Positions 55,427-64,000 of a stretch of DNA of 64,000 bases are shown here, in pieces (position 1 is the stretch's first letter; every line of letters begins with the position of its first letter). The position numbers were made by a program, and so were the translations under genes. The notes beneath the pieces are model-generated. The model was not told the origin of the DNA, did not search any database, and was given only the letters and a program-made list of their open reading frames with translations. Origin of the DNA: Dipteris shenzhenensis (taxonomy: Eukaryota; Polypodiophyta; Polypodiopsida; Gleicheniales); assembly GCA_047967505.1 (NCBI GenBank), contig CM106538.1. One strand, 5' to 3'.

Positions 55427-57495
55427 ATGAACCAGCAAGCCACTCGCCCAGAAATCCAGCAAGATGAATCAGAGTCCTCCGATGGTTTGCTCTCTCTCTC
55501 TCTCTCTCTCCAAGCTCCTTTGCCTGCTCACAGTTCCTTGATTTTCTCTTCAAAGTTTGTCCATCCTGCCTCTACCTGTGCGCTTTGAGCGTTTCTGCCG
55601 GCCTGCACGCAGCTGATTGGACACTTCCCGAGTTGCATGAACGCTCATGACAGTTTTCGCTTGTGTTTCAGGCAATGACGACGCAGTCCAAGTTGAGGGC
55701 TCCGTTTTTAAAAGCGCCGCTCTCGAGCGAGACGAAGCATTGCCACCCAAAGTCGCGTCGGAACTGGAAGTGCTGCATGAGGGAGTGACAAAACAAATCG
55801 TAAAGGAGGGTCATGGAAAGCCTCCTTCGCAACATTCCACTTGCTTTTGTGAGTGCACGTTGAGGTTTATGCAGTGAGATTTACTTCATTGTGAAACTAT
55901 TTCAACAAGAGGGTACCTCTATAGATCAACGTACAGACAGGATCTTTGTCCAGGGAATGTTATGACCGAGTCTTATAGGAGTAAGCGTGCTTCGCTGTTG
56001 GGAATAGATACTTAAGACTGGCAAAATTGATATTTCTTGTATACGACAGAGGCCAACGACTCTCTTTCTCAATCAATGTGTGTCCATCTGTGACTTCTTT
56101 TCCCTGGAACAATATAACATCTCCAACGCATCACAACAATGCAGCGATAAAATAATTGACATGGCAAGCTTGCTTTAAGAGGTACTATAATTTGCCAAGG
56201 TAGTTGAGCAATCGGCTGAATGCTTTGTGGACTTGTCAAGGCTTTGCATGGAAACTATCATTCTCGGAGACTGGGTCTTCCCATATCTTTAGTTCTTGTC
56301 AAAAGTTTAAACTTTCGGGACCATTATATAAAATACAGCCTATTATGAAACATAGAGGTGAAACATCATGCCAGCGTAACAACCCAAGGACAGATTTTAC
56401 TGTGCTATGATAAGAATATTGCCATTTTTACACTGATGCTTTGTTTCCATTTGCAGTGTAAATGAACTTGGGTTCTGCTTGTTGTGAATTGATAACTTTT
56501 GATAACTTGCCTTTACGTCTCTTGTTTTTTGAACTGGCAGTACATTATCGAGCATGGACTGAGATGATCATGCACAAATTTCAGGATACTTTCGAGGAAC
56601 AGCAACCGATGGAACTGGTCCTGGGGCATGGTGAATCATCAGCCTTAGCTTCCTATCCCTCTAGTATTTTTCCCAGAATTGTTAGAACTACATGTATTTC
56701 GCTTATTTGGATGGGTGCATTCACCTTTTACTTTCTTATGTATGCTGCCAAAATTCTCTTAAATTTCAGATGTGACTTTTACAACCTTATCTATTTTTTC
56801 TACCAGAGAAGACAGTACATCGAGGTCTCGCTATAGCAGTTGGAAGCATAAAAGCTAGTGAAAGTGCTCTCTTTCACGTTGGTTGGCAACTTGGTTATGG
56901 TGAAGAAGGGAATTTTTCCTTCCCTAACGTGCCACCAAAGGCGGACCTTATCTATGAAGTTGAGATGATTGGGTTTGAGGATGGGAAAGAAGTGAGTGTG
57001 CAAGTGTACCTTTCCAACTGTGCTCGGAATTCATGCAATCTCTCCTTGGTGTCCTTTTTGATTCATGTACAGTTCTGCAGTGGATTTGTCATGATTCGAC
57101 CAAGTACATCAGCTTTTTTCCCAATTCCAGTTTATGTTTTAATGCATGACTGTTTGTTGGTGAGGATTGAAAGACGATCTCTGATGTGGAGCTTGAGAGT
57201 AGCTTTTTATAGTGTGTGATGTGCATATTTTATAGAGCATGTAGATGACAACATCAAACACTGCACGTGTAACTTGGCAGAGTACCTGTGCATGCAAATG
57301 TTTTTAAAAATCTACTTTTTCACGAGAAATTTGTCACGATTAACGAAGCTTATGCTGAAATTATGCATGTAGGAAAAGCCTCGTTCTCAGATGACTGTTG
57401 AGGAGCGTATTGAAGCAGCAGATAGGAGAAAGGCAGATGGAAACCAGATTTTCAACGATGACAAGATTGAGGAAGCCATACAGCAGTACGAGATG
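55427..57495 (+). pseudogene. TWD1: FKBP42 (TWISTED DWARF 1) 5' gene fragment, exons 1-5
   Basis: Five exons join in frame with GT-AG introns: 55427-55494, 55672-55848, 56541-56630, 56817-56991 and 57373-57495 (211 codons). The product matches plant TWD1/FKBP42: an acidic N-terminus, PPKVASELEVLHEGVTKQIV, KEGHGKPPSQHSTCFLHYRA, the FKBP core with SALFHVGWQLGYGEEGNFSF and PNVPPKADLIYEVEMIGFED, then KPRSQMTVEERIEAADRRKA into the first TPR helix, ending IEEAIQQYEM. Known TWD1 is about 365 residues and guides ABCB auxin transporters at the plasma membrane and ER via TPR, calmodulin-binding and C-terminal membrane segments. All of those are missing here. All five exons are free of stops and splice sites look good, so the lesion is the 3' truncation by copia sequence. 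Called a pseudogene because the essential C-terminus is lost; a truncated transcript is possible. Confidence 0.92.
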
Positions 57496-58515
57496 TTACC
57501 TAATCCTTGCCAAAATTTCATGTCCCGAATATCACCAAGAACTTGGTTTCTATTGATCAAATGGTTGAGCAGGGCTTGCAGGGGTCAGATTTAATCCTTA
57601 TGGATGCTTTGTTGAGGATATGAAAAATAAAGGTCGCTTGATAGCAAAAGGGAAGAAGAAGGGCAGGATGTTTATGTTGGGGATGCAGACATGCTTGAAT
57701 TGAGTGCAGCAATGTTTGCACATGGGACTGGTGTAGTCGTAGATATAAATATCTGGCATAAACGCATTGGTCATGTTAATGTACAATGACTTAAATTAAT
57801 GTAGGCCCAGAATATTGTTGCAAGATTGCCTAAGTTCAAGGCTGCAGAAATGCATAAGGTATGTGAAGCCTGTCAATTTGGAAAATAGGCAAGGAAACCA
57901 TTTCCTAGACATGTTCAAGAGAGTAAGAGGCTATTGGAATTAATCCACTCTGATGTGTGGACTACTAAAGCTGCATCTATTGGAGGCTGTCATTATTTTG
58001 GCACTTTTATTGATGACTACAGCAGAAAAGTTTGGGTGTATTTTATAAAAAAGAAAAGTGAAGTGTTTGGGCATTTCAAAGCTTTTAAAGCTATGGTTGA
58101 GAAAGAAACAGGCCTGCAAATGAAATGCCTAAGGTCAGATGGAGGGGGAGAGTACCTATCAAATGAGTTTGCAAGGTTCCTGTAGGAGCATGGCATAAAG
58201 CATCAATATTCATGCAGTCATACCCCACATCAAAATGGACTTGCAGAAAGGAAAAACAGGCATATTGGAGAGGTATCTCGTGCCATGCTTAACGAAAAAG
58301 ACCTGCCATATTATTATTGGGCTGAAGCAGTTGCTACAGCAGTCTACATAATGAACAGGATTCCCACTGCGGCAATACATGGCATGACGCCAGAGGAGAG
58401 GTATACTAGTAGGAAACTAGATATTTATCATTTGAAAGTTTTTGGTTGCATTGCCTATGTTCATGTGCCAGATGAGTTGAGATCCAAGTTGGATCCAAAA
58501 GCTGGAAAGTGCACA
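57496..58515 (+). mobile_element. LTR-less copia pol fragment joined to FKBP42
   Basis: It begins inside the copia pre-integrase domain (FHVPNITKNLVSIDQMVEQG, then VRFNPYGCFVEDMKNKGRLI after a shift) and runs through HKRIGHVN, VCEACQFGK, the core (57934-58185: LIHSDVWTTKAASIGGCHYF, FIDDYSRKVWVYFIKKK) and SHTPHQNGLAERKNRHIGEV, to DELRSKLDPKAGKC. The catalytic Asp, Asp and Glu positions all survive here. Stops are few (TAG at 57885 and 58183). No LTR, gag or RT flanks it. A CACACGAATTTG repeat marks the right edge (about 58511 and 58545). It belongs to a different copia lineage from copia-1/2/3. Confidence 0.88.
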
Positions 58516-61500
58516 CGAATTTGAGGGAGGGGGGCGGGGGAATTCCACACGAATTTGGGCCCACCATGGAGAAGGAAGAGGGTAGGGGGACCATCCAAAA
58601 GTTTAAGGGGATGAGTCAATGCCCCAAGAGGTGGTGCAGGCAAGAGGGATGCAAGTGGAAGGTAGTGGGGCCCAAGGGAGGTCTATCCACCAATGAGAGA
58701 CCAATATAGAATCCTTGATTCTTTTATGTATGCATAGGTGAAATAGATATGTCTTATTTTCTAGTGTTGAGATTATAATATATTATCATATTTATATGTT
58801 AAAGTGCTATAAGTTAACTAATCATATCAATTAACACATTTCAAGTGTTGATAACATGCATTGATCATAGTTATGAAAAATAATTTACTCATATAGATCA
58901 TCTCTTGCCATTTGTGTTTATGCACTAGATGAAGATATTTCTACATTTTTAAACTTGTTATATATATTCACACTAGAAGAGGGCTTAGATGTGGTATTAT
59001 ATGGAAGCAATGAAGTGGCATCTTTTGGATGAATACATATTGATGCTCTCATACTTGTGTGCCATTTTTAATGTTGTTTGTGATGAGAATAGTTTTGTAG
59101 TGATAAAATTACCAACCATTTGTGTATAAAAAACAATTTGTGATCAAGATGAAATCATACCCAAGGCTTACCTACTTGATATTAGACAACCAAATCTAAA
59201 GGAGTAAAATTCGAGCCATTTCCTTGCTCGAGAGAAGTGTTAGCAATAGGTGAATTCAAAGGCTATATTCAAAATTTTCTTTATATGGACCATGGTAGAT
59301 GTAATTAAGCTAATGTGATAAGGCATCACTCAAAATTTGCAATGCAGTATAGTTCATATTTATATGTTTAGAGTACTATTAAATGGGCTTTCTTGACATC
59401 ACCTAGGCATAGGTAGTTATTTACCAGAAGAAAAGGATTGCACAAAAGGGCTCTGCATCATTAAATTCAAGCATGTATGGAGAGCATAAATTACTGACAT
59501 GGGCATGGGTATTGAGGACGAACATTTTTTATGTGTAAGTTTATTGTTCTTAACACTTAAGAGATTTCTTGTGTTGAATGTGAGTACAACTTAACGTTAC
59601 TGGTCAGTATAAAACTATGTTGAGAAAGCACAAGGGAAAATAAATGAAGAGGTTAGTGGGATAAATTATCCAATAATAGGGATTCAAGATATTAGTGGGA
59701 TTTCTCTCAATGCTCTCTCTATATTGGAGGATATAGATGGTAGAATAGCTACTAGTGAAGGAGAATGAGTTTAACTACATAAATGGTCAGAGGCTTTTGG
59801 TGATTATTTGACTTAACCAAATACCCATATGTAATCAAGGTATCAATGAAGAACAAGACTATTACATACTAGAGCATTTGGGTAGATGTGAAATATAACA
59901 TGTTACATTAAATTCATGGGAATTTGGACGAGTTTAAATGATGAAGAATCCCCACAAGCATTTTTAATTGATATTTGTCATGTATTTTGATGGTAATATG
60001 ACATTTATTGGTGGTAGCTTGTCCTACACTTCCTAATGCAATCTTGTCAATCATCACATTTTCATTTAATATTCATGCTAATTTAAGGCAAAATTTATGC
60101 TCATCAATTGTGCATTAATGCAAAATTTTTAAAATTATCTAAAGACATCTCATGGCATAAAAAATCCAAAGTTTTCACAAAATTCTCCCATACCTTTGGA
60201 TGTTGGACACTGGCACTAGAGCAAGCTGCAAGGTAGTATGAGGTGTTGCTCGTGATATCAAAATGTTAGAGAGATTAAAGAGTAATATTTGAGGCTTGGT
60301 GTGAGTTTGAGGGTGGAGAGCCAAGACTTGAGAGCAATTGAAATTCTAGAGTTGAGACTCAAGAAGATAAGAACTACAATATAGAACCACTAATTTTCAA
60401 ACATTATCATGATGACTGCTAGTGACAAACTTGAATGAATGTTTAGTTTTTTATGGTTATCTACAAGTAACATGCCAACAACTAGCTAGAGCCTAGAATC
60501 TAAACTCAAGCTATTTATGAATATATATTCTGGCCAAATTTTAAAGTATCTAGATTTTTTAAATAAAAATTTGGTGAACTTTCATGGAAATTATTTATAA
60601 ATTTAGAATCTTAAAGCCTAATATTATCTCTTTTTCTAAATTTAGTTCCAATCTTGGCATATATACTGAGCTTTTGTTTTTATAGGAGAAAAAACTTTCA
60701 ACTTTTTCTTAATAATGAAACCAATGTAAAAAATATATCTAGATGATTATATAAAATATATCACTAGTAAATCTCGAGACAATTTTGATAATTGTTATTG
60801 ACACTAACAAATTGTAAAATACCTTTTAGGATAAATTCTTTGCACATTTTAGGTCAAACATTAGTTTGACTTTGTTTGCAAGATATGCTTTATGCTTTAT
60901 CCTTCTCTTTGTTCCCCTATATTTCCTTGCAGACTTCAATTCCTAGATTTGTTTGACTTTGCAATGATATATTGTTTGTATGCTACATTTCTTCATGTGG
61001 CTACAATTCTATACACTACATTCCTTGCTCTTAGATTCCTTCTCAAACCTGCAAACTCATGCAATGGATACCTTTCATTTCCTACTGATACAAATCTAGC
61101 TTCTACTCATAATTGGGCTACAAACTATAGCTCCTACATCCATTTACTCTTGTGAGGGTAGCTTGTTTGTATGTTGCATCTCTTCATTTGGTTAAAATTT
61201 CATACAATGCATTCCTTAGCTCTTAGATTATTTCTCAAGCATGAAAACTAGAGCAATGGATATCTTTTGTATCCTATTGATACGAATCTAGATCCTGCTC
61301 ATATAAGTTGAGCTAAAAGAAAATTACCTAATGGATAATGTTAGGTAATGTCATTCATGCTAAGTGAGTGATGAAGAATGAACTTGAAGCAAAGTCAGTA
61401 ACATATCGTAATGCTGGTCATATCTCATCCAATCAAGACATCCAATCAAGAAGCGAAAGATACAAGGTACTTCTCAGCAACAATAGACTCAATCTAGACT

Positions 61501-62390
61501 CAAATTCTCATTGACTCTATGGGAAATAGATGCTTCAATGTGGGGGACAAAGCCAAAGGGAGATAGGGATATTGGGGAATATACTATTGGAATCAGATTG
61601 ATAATAATGGAATTGTGAATCGAGCACTACATTTTTTTTCAATGGTGCCTAAAGTCCCTTTCTAAAAAATTCAAACTTTCGGGCTTTGAAAAATCATATC
61701 TCATCAATAAGATACTTTTTCAGAAAAATGTGATCCAAACTTATACACAAGAGCTTTAAAAGATGCAGGAAAATTGCACTGTCAACAATCTAGAGAGGCA
61801 ATTTTTTTGTCCTAATGGTCATGCTGGCAAGGAAAATTTGACCTGACACTCTATATTAAGTAATGTTTTATTTAGAAGGCATAACTACAAAAGGTACAAG
61901 CTTTATACCTTTAAAGATAGAAAGGACAAAGAGACACATAGTGAAGGTGGAGCACACATGAAATTAGAGGAGGACTCCTTGGGAGGCAAATGAATTAAAA
62001 CTAAAACAAAGAATTGGAAGGCCACGTTCAAAAAAGCATCCTAATTGAACATTTCAAATTTCTCCTCTGAATAACTAAAACCTCTCCTTAATAGATAAAT
62101 GAGATAAATTATTTATGAATTTAGAAAATACATACACGTACTAGGAACTAACAATGCATGACCAAGCCTATCCATAATCTTTTAAAATTGAATTTCTATT
62201 GATTATAATAAATAACAAAATTATTGCATAAAGTATTATTAACAAAAATGAAACTAAGGTTTGCAAAAGTTACTAAGAATACACACTAGAAGTACTTAAG
62301 TAAACTCATTTTTCAAAATTGTATATCAAAGCATGCATAACAAAAGATTGATGTGAGACTAGAAATTAAGATATGTGGTTATTGTTAGAT
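58516..62390. other. AT-rich intergenic region, no gene
   Basis: No family motif in any frame. The longest frame, 60892-61155, falls within a diverged 192-bp direct duplication (units from 60976 and 61168, sharing TTCTTCATGTGGCTACAATT-like and CTTAGATTCCTTCTCAA-like stretches) and is probably not coding. Confidence 0.5.
60976..61325. repeat. 192-bp diverged direct duplication
   Basis: TTGTATGCTACATTTCTTCA (60976) versus TTGTATGTTGCATCTCTTCA (61168). Both are followed by a CTCTTAGATT phrase, GCAATGGATA and GATAC(A/G)AATCTAG. Confidence 0.8.
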
Positions 62391-62392
62391 AT

Positions 62393-63109
62393 AAATGCTC
62401 CACTCTCGTGTAACGACGCGGGAACCAGCTAACTCTACTTGTAAGCCCCCCATATGAGGAGAAGGCATTTGAGTAACTCGGTTATCCGGTAGGTCCTGGT
62501 TTGGACACCAGATGGGGGCCATGTGTGGCCTAATGGCCGAACGGCTTCAGATAGAGTTGGCACACCACCAACTAGGCTACATGCAAGTGCCGGAAGGCAT
62601 CCCTTGACTGACCGCACTGAGGGTAGACGGAGCATTTCCCGGGGCAGCCCACTCTCGCGTTGCGGGGCCTGTTTGGAACCTCAGATGATCTCGGATGGCG
62701 AACGGAGACCCGTAGGTTAGTTCCTCTATTTTGCTCACCGGTTCTATCATATGGTCAGTGGCCTATTTCGGAACCGACCCCCAGTCGACCGTTTTGGGCA
62801 GATTGGGTCGGTCACACAATTGAGCCTAACCGACTACGACTGGTGGCTATATAAGAGCAAGCCCGTGAAGCCCATTTCATCATTAGCTACAGCAACCCTG
62901 ATTCCTTAGCATCCAGCCTCCGTCTTCTATTGTTTCCAGCACGCCATCGAAGCTTCTTTCACAGAAGCGCACGGTTGGGAGGCAGCGACATCTATTGTAT
63001 CAGTTCTACAGTAATCAAATTTTTGATTCTCCATACTATCTTGTTTTCTCTCTTGTGTACGAGATCCTGTTATCTGTTGTGAGTACAGACATTGTATTAT
63101 TTTCTTACA
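62393..63109 (+). repeat. 5' LTR of copia-5
   Basis: Starts TGTTAGATATAAATGC and ends TTTTCTTACA, immediately before the primer site, about 717 bp. TATA box GGCTATATAAGAGC at about 62847. The right LTR lies outside the window. The left boundary rests on the TG start and inverted termini only, since no target duplicate can be checked. Confidence 0.8.
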
Positions 63110-63121
63110 TGGTATCAGAGC
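63110..63121 (+). promoter_or_regulatory. copia-5 primer binding site
   Basis: TGGTATCAGAGC abutting the LTR end. Confidence 0.95.
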
Positions 63122-63180
63122 CTGGACTCTAGCAAGAAGATTTGGTAGTGTGTTTCTATTTGCGAGAAGATTGTAAGAGA

Positions 63181-64000
63181 TGGCCCAGCCCGCAAGACTG
63201 CGAATCCCACCGTTCGGCGAAGCAAAAAGTTGGACGGCTCTAACTATCCACTCTGGAAGTTCAAGATGAAGACCATCCTAAGCGCATACGAGCTTTGGGA
63301 CACTGCTACTAGGGTGGATGTGAGGCCGGTTGCGAGATTGGATCCAGCCAATGCAGGACAACATATAGTACCAACTGCGGATGAAATTCTCGCGTGGACA
63401 AGAAGAAATGCAGATGCACTGTGTTCTATTGTCTGCAGTGTTAGTGATTCCGTCATGGCGTTAATTCAACATGTCACCACAATAGAGGAGGCATGGACGG
63501 TCTTGAAAAATCAGTACGAGACCACGAATCAGACGCGGATTCAGAATCTAGAGACTTAACTCGTGAACGAGAAGTTGTCTGAGTCTGAAACGGCAGAGAA
63601 GTTCATCACCAGGGTGAAGAATCTGCGCGATCAGATGACTGCGATTGGCATCACCATCACCAGCGAGAATCTAGCACGAAGGTGCATACGGATTCTCCCA
63701 CCAAAGTACGATGGTCTTGTTACAGCGTTGAATACGCATAATAGAAATCCGCCCCTCAACTTTGAGGATTTCAGCGCAATGCTTCTGGAGGAGGAGATGC
63801 ATCAGAAGACGAGGACTGGAGAAGATTCAGCTTTCTAGACCGGATCAAAGAAAGGTAAGGGTAAGGACTCTGGTAACCCATCTTCTTCTGATGATAAAAA
63901 GAGAAAGAAGAAGATCAAGTGCTTCTATTGCAACAAGGCAGGGCACAAGCAGAATGAGTGTCGAAAGAAGATTGCAGATGAGAAGAATGGAGTAAAGAAA
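63181..64000 (+). pseudogene. copia-5 gag (runs off edge)
   Basis: The start MAQPARLRIPPFGEAK is followed after a one-base slip in an A-run (about 63225) by KLDGSNYPLWKFKMKTILSA (UBN2-type gag), VMALIQHVTTIEEAWTVLKN, then a TAA at 63557, ITRVKNLRDQMTAIGITITS, LPPKYDGLVTALNTHNRNPP, a TAG at 63836, and a basic zinc knuckle CFYCNKAGHKQNEC (CX2CX4HX4C). Apart from the slip, the frame is kept to the right edge, so decay is slight. Gag forms the particle and packages RNA; protease, integrase and RT should lie to the right. Confidence 0.9.

Noticed and set aside
56462-56836. 124-codon ORF spanning FKBP42 exon 3
   Set aside because: It reads through the splice sites into introns; only the exon part matches FKBP42.
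58406-58709. ORFs around the copia fragment's right edge
   Set aside because: Shadows of the integrase frame or G-rich low-complexity sequence.
60892-61155. 87-codon ORF MLYPSLCSPIF... as a membrane protein
   Set aside because: It falls in a duplicated AT-rich stretch whose other copy is not open, and has no recognisable motif.

Overview
This window is TE-dense nuclear DNA of a land plant. The lineage evidence is a spliced homologue of the plant immunophilin TWISTED DWARF 1 (FKBP42), five plant-type Ty1/copia copies with the initiator-tRNA primer site TGGTATCAGAGC, Ty3-type gag and integrase relics, an L1-type LINE and BED/DUF659 hAT transposases. The species cannot be read from the sequence. 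No tRNA, rRNA, organellar segment or CRISPR array was seen.

Layout. 1-2961 (minus): most of a large unrecognised protein gene of about 990 codons, open except for one frameshift and running off the left edge; its 5' flank is AT-rich and then a G/C strand-switching hairpin array (3331-4600). 5575-6190: Ty3 integrase relic. 8.1-9.4 kb: small palindromes and repeats. 9606-9863: an 8-bp-TSD MITE. 9990-14740: decayed hAT transposase whose body is duplicated in tandem (1.95 kb unit). 15234-26742 (minus): an unrecognised gene ending in a RING-like motif, split by a short 2.2 kb LTR element (15798-18024) and a 6.5 kb copia element (19325-25854), each with a perfect 5-bp TSD; the copia leader carries a second copy of the MITE. 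27.3-27.8 kb: repeats. 28.1-30.8 kb (minus): gag with four zinc knuckles. 31.9-33.7 kb: LINE RT relic. 37.0-38.0 kb: another hAT, cut by a copia LTR plus leader (38045-40515). 41.0-42.0 kb: satellite-like array just upstream of a 700-codon coiled-coil/RING-like reading frame (42359-44458). 45.1-47.3 kb (minus): third copia. 48.65-49.34 kb: unknown ORF, then a 78-bp-type minisatellite. 50.6-50.9 kb: copia LTR end plus PBS. 52946-54448: second small LTR element, TSD ATCTC. 55427-57495: first five exons of an FKBP42 gene, abruptly joined to an LTR-less copia pol fragment (57496-58515). 58.5-62.4 kb: gene-poor. 62393-64000: 5' LTR and gag of a fifth copia element running off the right edge.

Most reading frames here are relics. 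Many of the internal stops in otherwise frame-preserved ORFs are TAG, TGA or TAA codons that single C-to-T changes from CAG, CGA or CAA would explain, the pattern expected of methylated, silenced repeats. Most noteworthy: the new MITE family with intact target-site duplications at two loci, the FKBP42-copia chimera, the two unrecognised genes sharing a RING-like signature, and the large unknown gene at the left edge beside the G4/hairpin array.
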